This document shows, piece after piece, positions 7,308 through 14,961 of a stretch of 15,920 nt of DNA. Location of the stretch: contig CAZQCX010000035.1 in the NCBI GenBank assembly GCA_964591705.1, positions 1 through 15,920 of the forward strand. Reading direction: 5' to 3'. The notes under the pieces were generated by a model. That model worked only from the letters and a program-made list of their open reading frames with translations, had not been told where the DNA came from and did no database searches. Source of the DNA: UBA11855 sp964591705 (lineage in GTDB: Archaea; Thermoproteota; Bathyarchaeia; Bathyarchaeales; Bathycorpusculaceae). The position numbers and the translations under genes are program-made. Each line of letters starts with the position of its first letter. Position 1 is the stretch's first letter.

Positions 7308-8531
7308 ATGCAGCGATCATACTCTAGGTTACTAGGAGTAATCGGTAAACCGAATACTGGCAAATCCACATTCTTCAGCGCAGCTACGCTTGCTTTGGTC
7401 GGAATTGCTAATTATCCATTCACAACAATAAAGCCAAATCGAGGCGTCGGTTATGTTAGAACACAGTGTGTCCACGCGGATTTCAACGTTAGAGACAACC
7501 CAGGGAACTCGCTCTGCACTGACGGCATAAGGCTTGTTCCTATTGAGCTGGTTGATGTCGCCGGTCTAGTTCCTGGGGCTTGGGAAGGAAGAGGTCTCGG
7601 TAATCAGTTTCTGGACGAAATACGCAGAGCAGACGCGCTGATTCATGTGGTTGATGCCTCAGGAGGAACAGATTCTGAGGGTCGTTTGTGCAAGGTTGGA
7701 GAACACGACCCTTTGGAGGATGTGCGATTCCTGGAGAGGGAAATAACCATGTGGATAGTTTCGATCCTCCGGAAAGATTGGGCTAAACTTTCAAGGGCAG
7801 CCGAAGCGGAATCGCGTGATTTGCCTATTATGTTAGAGGAGCGCTTGAGCGGTCTTGGAATAAGGCGGAGCCATATTTCCGAGGCCGCGAGAAGAATGAG
7901 ATTGAATGTGGAGAAGGCAACTTCATGGAGTGAAGAAGATTTTGTTGGTTTTGCGGACGCTCTGAGGCAGGTTTCAAAGCCTATGCTTATCGCCGCAAAC
8001 AAGATGGATTGCTCGTTTTCTGAAGCTAATCTCGAGCGTTTGAGAAAACTTGATTATCCAGTTGTTCCCTGTTGCGCGGAAGCCGAGCTGGCTCTTAGGC
8101 GAGCTGCTGAGAACAAGCTTATTGACTACAAACCCGGAGACAGCGCTTTCACGATACTGCAACCTGACGCCTTGTCGCAGAATCAGGTCAGGGCACTAGA
8201 AATGATAAGAGAGAGAGTCCTTTCCAAGTTTGGATTTACCGGAGTACAGGAGGCTTTGAACTTGGCTTACTTCAAGTTGCTAAATATGGTTGCCGTCTAC
8301 CCGATTGAGGATATAGAGCATTTGTCGGATCATAATGGACGAGTTTTGCCTGATGTCTACCTCGTTCCTTATGGCACCACCGCGCGGCAGCTGGCGTATC
8401 TCATTCATTCCGAGCTTGGAGATGGCTTCATATATGCCGTGGACGCGCGTGACAAGAAAAGAATAGGTGAGGACTTCATTTTGAAAAATAGAGACGTTAT
8501 CTCTGTAGTTAGCACCAGGAAGCGCGCATAG
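7308..8531 (+). CDS. ychF: YchF/OBG-family GTP-binding protein with TGS domain
   Basis: A translational-type P-loop GTPase of 407 residues. G1 is GKPNTGKST at residues 13-21, the switch region contains NYPFTTIKPN, G3 is DVAGLV from residue 83 followed by GRGLGNQFLDEIRRAD, and G4 is NKMD at 231-234. A coiled-coil insert with RKDW and ERLSGLGI separates G3 from G4, and the last 75 residues (from VYPIED at 330, with LPYGTTARQLA-like and DFILKNRDVI segments) form a TGS domain. This order defines the archaeal OBG/YchF branch, which associates with ribosomes. The intact NKMD predicts GTP rather than the ATP preference of bacterial YchF and human OLA1, which lack it. It ends six bases from the converging uppS stop. 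Confidence 0.92.
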   Translation: MQRSYSRLLGVIGKPNTGKSTFFSAATLALVGIANYPFTTIKPNRGVGYVRTQCVHADFNVRDNPGNSLCTDGIRLVPIELVDVAGLVPGAWEGRGLGNQFLDEIRRADALIHVVDASGGTDSEGRLCKVGEHDPLEDVRFLEREITMWIVSILRKDWAKLSRAAEAESRDLPIMLEERLSGLGIRRSHISEAARRMRLNVEKATSWSEEDFVGFADALRQVSKPMLIAANKMDCSFSEANLERLRKLDYPVVPCCAEAELALRRAAENKLIDYKPGDSAFTILQPDALSQNQVRALEMIRERVLSKFGFTGVQEALNLAYFKLLNMVAVYPIEDIEHLSDHNGRVLPDVYLVPYGTTARQLAYLIHSELGDGFIYAVDARDKKRIGEDFILKNRDVISVVSTRKRA

Positions 8532-8537
8532 CGTTTT

Positions 8538-9320
8538 CTATTCCCCGTATCTTCTTTTTCTTCTTTGATAAGTTCTGATTGCTCGTAAGAGGTCAATATA
8601 GCGAAATTCTGGCCAGTATACATCAAGAAAACAGAGTTCACTGTAGGCTGCCTGCCATAGTAGGAAACCGCTGAGTCGCTCCTCTCCTGAGGTTCTGATA
8701 ATCAGATCTGGTTCTTGCTTTGGCATATGTGATGTGTAGAGGTATTTTTCAAACGTGGATTCGTCTATGTCTTCAAGAAGTAGTTCGTGGTTCTTTACTT
8801 TGTATGCAATCTTTTTTGCGGCATCTAGTATTTCAGCCCGTCCACCGTAGGCAAAGGCGAAATTGAGGAATCGACGATCATAGTCCTCAGTAGCTTTCTC
8901 TACGTCGGCGATTAGTTGTTGCAACTCCTTTGGGAGAAGGTTTACACTTCCTATTACTTTGACATGGATTTTGTTTTTGTGAATTCGTTCATCGAGCAGA
9001 AGCTTTCGCAGTTTTTCTTCGGCAATCCGCATTATTTCTTCAATTTCCTGCGGGGGACGCTTGAAATTTTCAATTGAAAAAGTGTAAAGCGTTAGGAATT
9101 TAACATCGAGTTTTTCGCACCACTCCAGTAGTTGTTCAACTGTTTCTGCGCCTTTCTTGTGACCCAACCAAGGATTCAATTCGTTCTCCGTCGCCCAACG
9201 TCTATTTCCGTCGAGAATCATGGCAACGTGCTCGATTTTCTGTCCATCCTTGACCTGCTGCCATAGCCATCTCTCATATAGTTTATAAGCGCCAGTTACT
9301 GAGAGCAGTTTTTTTAGCAC
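8538..9320 (-). CDS. uppS: Cis-prenyltransferase, polyprenyl/undecaprenyl diphosphate synthase
   Basis: Condenses isopentenyl diphosphate onto an allylic primer with Z stereochemistry, making the long polyprenyl (dolichol-type) carrier used for N-glycan and cell-surface assembly in archaea. Signatures are intact: HVAMILDGNRRWA at residues 31-43 with the catalytic aspartate D37, LTLYTFSIENFKRPPQEI near 76-93, and the carboxy-terminal EPDLIIRTSGEERLSGFLLW followed by Q, a conserved Y.E motif and WPEF. Length of 260 residues is normal. The start is GTG with a GAGGG element upstream, and a TATA box at 9380-9389 predicts a leader of about 37 nt. It is the last gene of a minus-strand run and converges on the YchF gene. 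Confidence 0.94.
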   Translation of the reverse strand: MLKKLLSVTGAYKLYERWLWQQVKDGQKIEHVAMILDGNRRWATENELNPWLGHKKGAETVEQLLEWCEKLDVKFLTLYTFSIENFKRPPQEIEEIMRIAEEKLRKLLLDERIHKNKIHVKVIGSVNLLPKELQQLIADVEKATEDYDRRFLNFAFAYGGRAEILDAAKKIAYKVKNHELLLEDIDESTFEKYLYTSHMPKQEPDLIIRTSGEERLSGFLLWQAAYSELCFLDVYWPEFRYIDLLRAIRTYQRRKRRYGE

Positions 9321-9375
9321 TTCTTCGCCCTCGAGAGTTGTACTGTTATTCTTTTCGTTATGTGCATAAGCTTTT

Positions 9376-9390
9376 CTTTTTTAAATAAAC
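9376..9390 (-). promoter_or_regulatory. TATA box of uppS
   Basis: Reverse strand GTTTATTTAAAAAAG contains a strong A/T-rich TATA element about 60 nt ahead of the GTG start, so uppS can be transcribed separately from the DUF373 gene 156 bp upstream. Confidence 0.5.
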
Positions 9391-9476
9391 ATTACGTACC
9401 CTGAGAAGAAGATGACGGTTTCATTTGTTCCTGATGATCGTGCTAAGCCGCGAGATTGTCGCCTTTCTTGGCGGTT

Positions 9477-10673
9477 TCACGCCTGCTCAAATTCTTCAAT
9501 TGTTTCTTTTGATTTTGAAAAGAAGTCTCTAGCTGACTTGTGCACAATGATGACAATCAACACGGAGGCTATTCCGATTAGGATGCCAATAACTATGTTG
9601 AATATCAGCATATCATATCCTGTCTTCGGATCCACAAGGATTTTTGCCGTTGCTTCGAGTATCCAGCGGGTCCATGCCACAGACACCACCAGTGCTGAGT
9701 TTCGAAGCAGTCTTGCATCTTTTTCAAAGTACCAACGAAGGCTCCTTCCAACGAGGATGATGCCTATGCCAACTACCATGAGGTCCGTTACACCGAAGAT
9801 GAATCGGCCAGCCACTTGGGGGAGGTCTGTTAACCATCCGGCAAGATCTGGCGGAAGCGGATTTTTGTAGTTTGCAGCGCTATTTGCTCCTAGGTAAATG
9901 CCGACGGCAATGCAGAGGACGCCGAAAATAGCTGAGTAATTGGATATTTGGACTGGGATTGGCGGGGGTGAGTATTCTCTGAACCATTTATGGAGATCTT
10001 TGATCGCTCTGTCCATGCCGAAGCCCTTGAAGAGGAATATTCCGCCAAGTATTATCGCTACGGCAATTGCTAGACTGCTGCTTGGCACATTGAATATTGT
10101 CAGGATTCCCCAGATGATTATTAGTATTCCGGGTATGCCTAGTACAACTCTCGAGTATCTTGGGTTTTCCCATAGTAGCTTGAAGTATTTGGTGAAAAGT
10201 GCGGCTGTTTCCTCAATCGTTTCGCTATGTTTTATCACTATGCGTCTGATTGAGGAGACTGGGACTCTTGATTGAACTAGTGGGAGTACTGTTTCGTCCG
10301 AATAGCCGTCTGTGACCAGGATTACTTCGGTTGCATTTGATTCAAGTATCACTGCGTCTAGTTCAGCAGCTAGCTTCCTGTCTGCTGTGACGCCTCCCCT
10401 TTCTGAGCCAGATATTGTGGCAACGTCGAAGGTTTCTTCTGGTTTTTTTTCCTTTGTTAGGCGGTCATTGATTCGAATGGCTTCAAACATTGCGTTGGCG
10501 TCTGGTTCTTCAGGGTCGCGTAGCGCGAGGGTGACTGCGGCTTCCAAGTTCTCTGTTCTGCCCATCAGAGGGGTTTTGATTCCGGCTTTGGACTCCAGAT
10601 CGCCATCTCTATCGACGCATAACACTAGGATGCGCTTCTGTCTTGTCTGATCCAAAGCTGTGTTTTTCTCCAT
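9477..10673 (-). CDS. DUF373 family archaeal membrane protein
   Basis: A 398-residue protein of the archaeal DUF373 family, of unknown function. The soluble first part (to about residue 175) has RILVLCVDRDGDLESKAGIK, then NLEAAVTLALRDPEEPDANA, VATISGSERGGVTADRKLA and EVILVTDGYSDE, the conserved segments of this family; they resemble a nucleotide- or metal-binding Rossmann-like fold. The second part has about six membrane helices, starting VVLGIPGILIIIWGILTIF and ending IGILIGIASVLIVIIVHKS. A short basic/acidic tail is predicted cytoplasmic. ATG start with AGGA about eight bases upstream. It starts only 37 bp after the COG1340 stop on the same strand, so the two are probably co-transcribed. 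No function should be assumed. Confidence 0.87.
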   Translation of the reverse strand: MEKNTALDQTRQKRILVLCVDRDGDLESKAGIKTPLMGRTENLEAAVTLALRDPEEPDANAMFEAIRINDRLTKEKKPEETFDVATISGSERGGVTADRKLAAELDAVILESNATEVILVTDGYSDETVLPLVQSRVPVSSIRRIVIKHSETIEETAALFTKYFKLLWENPRYSRVVLGIPGILIIIWGILTIFNVPSSSLAIAVAIILGGIFLFKGFGMDRAIKDLHKWFREYSPPPIPVQISNYSAIFGVLCIAVGIYLGANSAANYKNPLPPDLAGWLTDLPQVAGRFIFGVTDLMVVGIGIILVGRSLRWYFEKDARLLRNSALVVSVAWTRWILEATAKILVDPKTGYDMLIFNIVIGILIGIASVLIVIIVHKSARDFFSKSKETIEEFEQA

Positions 10674-10710
10674 TTTCTCTTTTCCTATTTATCCGCTTTG
10701 GTTAATAATC

Positions 10711-11598
10711 TTAGTCTTGTGTCTGAGAGGCATTTTCGTTGAGGAGCTGAAATTCGTTCCAATTCAGTTTTTCTCCTTTTTGTAGCTTATCGCGCGCTTC
10801 TGAAACGATTTTTTCTTTCAGTTCTTGTTGCTTGATTTTTCGTTTGGTTTCTTCTTCGTTTTCTATTGTCTTTTGCACCATTTTTCTCTGCTCTGCGAGT
10901 CTTGTGTATTCTTGGATCGCGAGTTCGGTTTTTGTTTTTGCCTGAACATAGATGGAATGCATGCTGTCGGCATCTGCTTTTATTTTTTTGGACTCTTCTA
11001 TCCTCAGCATCATTTTTGAGTGAAGTTCCTGGCTTTTTTTGGCTACGCACTGTAGTTGATTGTGAGCGGTAGTAGCTTGCTTGTCAATTGCCTCTATGTT
11101 TCTTCTTGATTCCTTTATTTTCTTTCTCTGTTCTTCTATTTTCTTATACGTTCTCTGTTGTGTCTCAAGTTGCTTCACTTTTTCTATGAGTTCCTTCTCT
11201 GCTGCAGCTTCGAGTGAGGTCGTTTGAATTTTCCACTCTATCCTATCAAGCTCTTCTTGGAGTTCGCTATTGCTTCGCTTCGGTGTCTTCGTCTTCAGCT
11301 CTCTGATCTTTTCGTATGTACTTTTCAGTTCTACGATTAGGGTAGCTGCTTTGCTTTTGGTTTCATCCCGTAGTATCTTGAGGATTCGGGCTTCCTCGTT
11401 TAAGGCATTGCGCTCGGTCTTAAGATCGTGGATTTCTTGCTGGATCTTCTTGAATTTCTCGTTGAGTTTGTCTCTTGTGTCTGCTAGTCTTCGCTTTTCA
11501 GACTTTGCAGAGTCAATTTGTTGTTTGAGCGCCAGCATTTGCTGGTTTATAGCCTCAATTTGGCTGTTTACATCTTTGATTGCCAATGTTGTCAACAT
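10711..11598 (-). CDS. Archaeal coiled-coil protein, COG1340-like
   Basis: About 295 residues, almost all long heptad-like helix rich in E, K, Q and L, with short breaks such as KTPKRSNSELQEELDRIEWK. The carboxy end KEKIVSEARDKLQKGEKLNW followed by NEF.LL matches what I recall of the conserved ending of archaeal COG1340 coiled-coil proteins, whose function is unknown. The frame is open to an ATG at 11649, but I chose the ATG at 11598 (MLTTLAIKDVNSQIEAIN): the extra 17 residues are not coiled coil, and a TATA-like element at 11633-11641 would start the transcript near 11610. It is divergent from aIF2beta and sits 37 bp ahead of the DUF373 gene. An SMC/Rad50 fragment is unlikely, as no ATPase heads are present. 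Confidence 0.78.
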   Translation of the reverse strand: MLTTLAIKDVNSQIEAINQQMLALKQQIDSAKSEKRRLADTRDKLNEKFKKIQQEIHDLKTERNALNEEARILKILRDETKSKAATLIVELKSTYEKIRELKTKTPKRSNSELQEELDRIEWKIQTTSLEAAAEKELIEKVKQLETQQRTYKKIEEQRKKIKESRRNIEAIDKQATTAHNQLQCVAKKSQELHSKMMLRIEESKKIKADADSMHSIYVQAKTKTELAIQEYTRLAEQRKMVQKTIENEEETKRKIKQQELKEKIVSEARDKLQKGEKLNWNEFQLLNENASQTQD

Positions 11599-11632
11599 CG
11601 TGATATTGAAATAATAGAATTGTGAATTTCGA

Positions 11633-11641
11633 ATTAATATT
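11633..11641 (-). promoter_or_regulatory. Probable TATA element for the coiled-coil gene
   Basis: Reverse strand AATATTAAT about 35-43 nt ahead of the ATG at 11598. It gives a leader of about 12 nt and lies inside the longer version of the frame. Confidence 0.4.
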
Positions 11642-11713
11642 GATTTCATATTTGAGTCAGCCTTTGCAATGATCAGCTCACTTCTTTTGACTGTCGGTTT
11701 CGGATGAAAAGCA

Positions 11714-11721
11714 TTTTATAG
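11714..11721 (+). promoter_or_regulatory. TATA box of the aIF2beta-DUF424 operon
   Basis: TTTTATAG lies about 40 nt ahead of the ATG at 11758, predicting transcription start near 11743. It forms a divergent promoter region with the coiled-coil gene. Confidence 0.55.
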
Positions 11722-11757
11722 GGTGTTTCCTCATGCTATTGCAGGATATGGTGCAAT

Positions 11758-12168
11758 ATGAAGTATGATTACGTTGAACTCCTTAAACGCGGGTATTCCC
11801 AAATACCTGAGGTTTCACTGAAGCGCGAACGCCTCGAAATTCCAAGGATCATGGTTCAAACAGTTGGTTTGCGTACGATAATTAGCAATTTCAAGGAGGT
11901 TGCTGATGCGTTGAATCGCGACCCACAACACATACTGAAATTCCTGACACGTGAAATGGCGACTGCAGCTACGTACCATGAGTCGAAGGCAATATTTCAG
12001 GGGAAATTTTACCGTGACAGTTTTGAGAGGTTACTACAGAGGTACATGGAGAGCTTTGTAATTTGCCCTGTCTGCAAACGACCGGATACAGGAATCGCCA
12101 AGGAGAAACGTTTAGCGTTCCTAGTCTGTAATGCTTGTGGCGCTAGGTCATCGATTAAGCAATTGTGA
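11758..12168 (+). CDS. eif2b: Translation initiation factor aIF2, beta subunit
   Basis: Beta subunit of the archaeal initiation factor 2, which with alpha and gamma delivers initiator Met-tRNA to the small ribosomal subunit. It has 136 residues, normal for archaea. An amino-terminal helix (YVELLKRGYSQIP) that contacts the gamma subunit is followed by the alpha-beta core with GLRTIISNFKEVADALNRDP, HILKFLTREMATAAT and GKFYRDSFERLLQRYME. The carboxy-terminal zinc ribbon is complete: C103, C106, C124 and C127 in CPVC and CNAC. ATG start. Its TGA is followed immediately by the GTG of the DUF424 gene, so the two are translated from one message. Confidence 0.96.
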   Translation: MKYDYVELLKRGYSQIPEVSLKRERLEIPRIMVQTVGLRTIISNFKEVADALNRDPQHILKFLTREMATAATYHESKAIFQGKFYRDSFERLLQRYMESFVICPVCKRPDTGIAKEKRLAFLVCNACGARSSIKQL

Positions 12169-12477
12169 GTGCGCTGGGTTTTGGACGTTTATGTCAAGCT
12201 GAGAAAGATCGGGAGAAACGTCGTTTTGGCGATTTGTGACTGCGATTTGCTTGGCAAGACCCTGTGTGAGAACAAAATTGTTTTCAAAATCAAGGACGAG
12301 TTTTATAACGGTGGGAGAACTACCGTTGAAGAAGCTGTAACCATGATTGAAAACTCAACCGTTGTCAACATGGTGGGTAAGAACTGCGTGGAGACCGCTA
12401 TTAAGAAAGGTTTTGTGCATCCTGAAGCTGTGCTCCTCATTGAGGGAATCCCGCATGCGCAAATTGTGAAGCTGTAG
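12169..12477 (+). CDS. DUF424 family protein
   Basis: A 102-residue protein of the archaeal DUF424 family. Recognisable parts are VYVKLRKIGRNVVLAICDCD and LLGKTLCENKIVFKIKDEFY, then EAVTMIENSTVVNMVGKNCV and HPEAVLLIEGIPHAQIVKL. The function is not established; the gene is commonly found beside aIF2beta in archaea, which suggests a link to translation. Here the GTG start directly abuts the aIF2beta stop (TGAGTG), with no room for a separate promoter; no obvious independent ribosome-binding site is needed if re-initiation is used. Complete and of usual length. A structured hairpin begins at the base after its stop codon. Confidence 0.9.
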   Translation: MRWVLDVYVKLRKIGRNVVLAICDCDLLGKTLCENKIVFKIKDEFYNGGRTTVEEAVTMIENSTVVNMVGKNCVETAIKKGFVHPEAVLLIEGIPHAQIVKL

Positions 12478-12521
12478 AGATGCCTTCGTTGCCGTTTCGG
12501 GGAACGGTTCCTTCTGCATCT
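12478..12521 (+). ncRNA. Nested hairpin with symmetric internal loop after DUF424 (possible terminator or small RNA)
   Basis: Outer arms AGATGC (12478-12483) and GCATCT (12516-12521) pair perfectly. Inner arms GCCGTT (12491-12496) and AACGGT (12503-12508) pair with one G-U, closed by the loop TCGGGG. Between them lie two 7-base unpaired sides, CTTCGTT and TCCTTCT. It starts immediately after the stop codon. It could end or protect the operon mRNA, or be a separate structured RNA; the paired-loop-paired shape loosely recalls an H/ACA guide, but no ACA box follows. Confidence 0.4.
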
Positions 12522-12594
12522 GGACGCAATTCTTTGTGGTTTGCTGGTCTTAGAGGACGATAAACCTTATCTGAAGAATGAGTAGAACTCTGTA

Positions 12595-13989
12595 TTGCTC
12601 GTTTGGAAGAAAATATCCATGAAAGAATTTTTCTCGAGACGCTTGTTGGTTTTAGCTCTCGCTTCAGCCCTTCTGCTTTCCGCTTTCAACACTGTTCTTT
12701 TGCTGGATACATCGCGCATTCTGAGTGAGAAAATGGACAAAATCATGCGGGATTATGCTAGGAATGACTCAATTTATGATTTTGTTGTGTTCCAAGAAGG
12801 AGGAGTGTGCAAAGCGAAAAACCAGACTAGTGGCATTGTTGAGTTTGAGTCTACTTCTGCCTCAATCGTGATCAGTCAGTCAATCTCCAAAGGGGCTTCT
12901 GTTTATGTCAAGACTGGCGAATATGTGCTGAGTGGTGATGTCAAGTTCGTCAACAAGATTCACGCTCAGCTGGTCAGCAACGGTGCAACAATAATTGGAA
13001 ACGGCAACAGAATAATCGTCAAAGGCGATAATTATAGCGCTTCTAAGTATAACTTGCTCTCCGGTTTGAAATTGGTTAATGCAACTCTCCACATAGAGAA
13101 CTCTTTCTTGACCACTGTTTCAAATATGGTTTTTGAAAACTGCTCAACCGCCATAGAACTATCCAACAGTAATACGTGGACCGAAGGCTCAAGAATAGAG
13201 AATTGCCATTTCCGATACTGTACAGAATCTATAGCTTTCCGAACTCCATCTTATAATGCGACTGGTTCTTATGCAAGCACTGAAATCAATCGTTGCTACT
13301 TCAATCTCAAAGACAATTCCGTTGGCATAAACGTTGAGGAGTTGGCGGAATATTCAGATAGCCAGCTACATAATAGTAGGATGTGGCTTGGTGAAAACGG
13401 TGAGACTAATCAAACAGGTATCAAGTTGGACGGGTCAATGCATGAAACGATCCTGTCGGGCGTGGTGTTTGAGTCTTTCGCGGAAAACCCTCAGAATCTT
13501 TATGCGATTGCGATAGGCGAGACTGCTGTTACCACACCATCAATCGATGTGGGAGTCAGTTTTTTAGGAAAGTGGACCGCTAGGGTCTATAACCCTTTTG
13601 ATAGGTGGATTTCTGGAACTGGCAGCGTCTTCCGAAACATAAACGAAGTCATTGTGGTGGGGTCTGGTGGAGCATATGGGAAAACGGTGAGCATTCATAG
13701 GCGGCCGCTTACGATATCTTTCTTCAGGTCGCGAATTCAGGTTCAAGGCCTCTTTAGATCCGGTGAGTCTGTTACTGTCCGTTTCCGTCTTGAACTATTG
13801 GATAACGTGGTTTCTGAGAGCGTGGAGAAGGTTTTTGAAAATGCATCCTCATTGTGGTTGTCAGATGATGATTTGCTTAAGCTTCTTCCTTCGCAGAACG
13901 TGATATGGGCTATTCTTGTAGATGCTAAATCCTCTGCTTCAAATACGAGCGTCGTCGTGAAAGTTGATGTCTACGGACAAACAACGTAG
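12595..13989 (+). CDS. Membrane-anchored right-handed beta-helix surface protein
   Basis: A 464-residue protein with one hydrophobic segment near the start (RRLLVLALASALLLSAF), so it is either secreted or held in the membrane with the rest outside. Residues from about 85 to 310 have the pattern of a right-handed parallel beta-helix of the pectate lyase/tailspike type: short rungs with alternating hydrophobics and N/S/T/G turns, such as NMVFENCSTAIELSNSN, RIENCHFRYCTESIAF and HNSRMWLGENGETNQTGI. At least nine N-x-S/T sequons suggest N-glycosylation. The last 130 residues look like a beta-sandwich. No catalytic residues can be assigned, so binding or structural function is as likely as glycan cleavage. 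The start is TTG at 12595; an in-frame ATG at 12619 is an alternative. Confidence 0.78.
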   Translation: MLVWKKISMKEFFSRRLLVLALASALLLSAFNTVLLLDTSRILSEKMDKIMRDYARNDSIYDFVVFQEGGVCKAKNQTSGIVEFESTSASIVISQSISKGASVYVKTGEYVLSGDVKFVNKIHAQLVSNGATIIGNGNRIIVKGDNYSASKYNLLSGLKLVNATLHIENSFLTTVSNMVFENCSTAIELSNSNTWTEGSRIENCHFRYCTESIAFRTPSYNATGSYASTEINRCYFNLKDNSVGINVEELAEYSDSQLHNSRMWLGENGETNQTGIKLDGSMHETILSGVVFESFAENPQNLYAIAIGETAVTTPSIDVGVSFLGKWTARVYNPFDRWISGTGSVFRNINEVIVVGSGGAYGKTVSIHRRPLTISFFRSRIQVQGLFRSGESVTVRFRLELLDNVVSESVEKVFENASSLWLSDDDLLKLLPSQNVIWAILVDAKSSASNTSVVVKVDVYGQTT

Positions 13990-14030
13990 CGCCCTAGTCC
14001 GTTCTTCATGTAGGGGTCGGCAGGACTGGC

Positions 14031-14059
14031 TTCGAATCTGCGGGGTCTCAGATTTCGAA
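14031..14059. terminator. Inverted repeat between convergent genes, overlapping the HD gene stop
   Basis: TTCGAATCTG (14031-14040) and CAGATTTCGAA (14049-14059) form a 10-bp stem with one bulged T and an 8-base loop. It lies between the converging surface-protein and HD genes and includes the HD stop codon (14048-14050). It may end transcripts from either side, though no T tract follows directly. Confidence 0.4.
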
Positions 14060-14827
14060 TCTATCTATGATTCTGGTTTCGCGTTCTCCTGTTATTTCCG
14101 CAATTACGTGAAAGTGTTGTTTGAGACCGGAAATCTCAATCCTTGGTTTCAGCAACTCATCTATTTGGAAAACTCCTGCAGAATTGGACATTTTAATCTT
14201 TATTGTTATCGGTTTCTTTCCATTTTCGGAAATTTCGACTTTCTCAATGGAAAGTGCTGAAACCGCGTGAATGTCAATTTTGCCTGTCTTGAAGGGAATT
14301 CTCGCTCTTCCCGCCTCCATGTCGAGGGCATCTGCTATTCCGACAATTCCTGCTTCTAGTGTTAATGGCTTGTTTGGGCGCTCGTGGGACACGACAGCGT
14401 GGAGGATTTCTGAAATCATTATCGCTCGCTCCTCTTCCGAATAGATTTTTCTCAAACATCTCTCTGTGAATTCACTGGCTAGAAGGACGCCGTATTTTTC
14501 GTGGTCAGGTCTTGTGACTATCATGCCTAAGTCATGGAGAATCGATCCCATAACCACTACGACTTCTGCATCTTCGTTTTTCATTCCATAATCCTTCACT
14601 ATGCTCGGTTTTACCTGTTTTTCCATGAGAATTCGCAGTAGTCGTAGTGCTAGGTTTGCTACGATTTTGACATGGGTCGGACCATGATCTGTGTAGCCCA
14701 TGCGGTCGATCGCCATCACATTGGAGCATCTCCAGTACGTACGGAGCTTGATGTCTGTCTTGACTCGCTCCATGGTTTGGGCGAGTTTGTGGTTGTTTTC
14801 GAATGGAATGTTGAAGACGTAGGACAT
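14048..14827 (-). CDS. HD-domain phosphohydrolase
   Basis: A 259-residue metal-dependent phosphohydrolase of the HD superfamily. The metal and catalytic pattern is visible: H48 and H52 in TDHGPTHVK, the HD pair H98-D99 in ILHDLGMI, H143 and H148 in ILHAVVSHE, and D166/D169 in GIADALDMEAGRAR. The last third, with SIEKVEISENGKKPITIKIK, is a small beta-rich domain that often follows this HD type in archaea. The family hydrolyses phosphate esters of nucleotides, but the substrate of this branch is unknown to me. ATG start with a clear GAGGT eight bases upstream and TATA at 14869-14878. It is divergent from aIF1A and converges on the surface-protein gene. Confidence 0.88.
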   Translation of the reverse strand: MSYVFNIPFENNHKLAQTMERVKTDIKLRTYWRCSNVMAIDRMGYTDHGPTHVKIVANLALRLLRILMEKQVKPSIVKDYGMKNEDAEVVVVMGSILHDLGMIVTRPDHEKYGVLLASEFTERCLRKIYSEEERAIMISEILHAVVSHERPNKPLTLEAGIVGIADALDMEAGRARIPFKTGKIDIHAVSALSIEKVEISENGKKPITIKIKMSNSAGVFQIDELLKPRIEISGLKQHFHVIAEITGERETRIIDRFEI

Positions 14828-14868
14828 GACGGCAACCTCTTGCCAAGATAGTCTATCGCTAATTTGGA

Positions 14869-14878
14869 TTTAAGTCTA
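14869..14878 (-). promoter_or_regulatory. TATA box of the HD phosphohydrolase gene
   Basis: Reverse strand TAGACTTAAA lies 42 nt ahead of the ATG at 14827, giving a leader of about 20 nt with the GAGGT site. The same ten bases recur at 15597-15606 before the next minus-strand gene. Confidence 0.5.
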
Positions 14879-14910
14879 GTCAGATGCAATTCATTCTTGC
14901 TACGAACAGG

Positions 14911-14918
14911 CTTTTAAG
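14911..14918 (+). promoter_or_regulatory. TATA box of aIF1A
   Basis: CTTTTAAG places transcription start near 14940. That is downstream of the longest ATG (14884) and about 20 nt upstream of the TTG at 14962, supporting the shorter protein. Confidence 0.55.
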
Positions 14919-14961
14919 CAAGGTAGCCATTCCTTGTTACCAACTGTTACGAGGTTTACGT

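Noticed and set aside
9409..9450. Possible C/D box sRNA (ATGACGG ... CTGATGA)
   Set aside because: The box order and spacing do not fit; the D'-like CTGA and C'-like TGATGA overlap, and there is no terminal stem.
9412..9870. 152-codon plus-strand open frame
   Set aside because: It lies almost wholly antisense to the DUF373 gene, which has clear family segments and membrane helices; the plus-strand product has low-complexity shadow composition.
11270..11614. 114-codon hydrophobic plus-strand frame
   Set aside because: It is the antisense of the coiled-coil gene; antisense of E/K/L-rich codons naturally yields F/L/S-rich pseudo-membrane sequence.
14013..14041. tRNA-like T-arm (GGCTTCGAATCTGC)
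   Set aside because: The bases flanking TTCGAAT do not form a 5-bp T stem, and no acceptor, D or anticodon stems fit around it.
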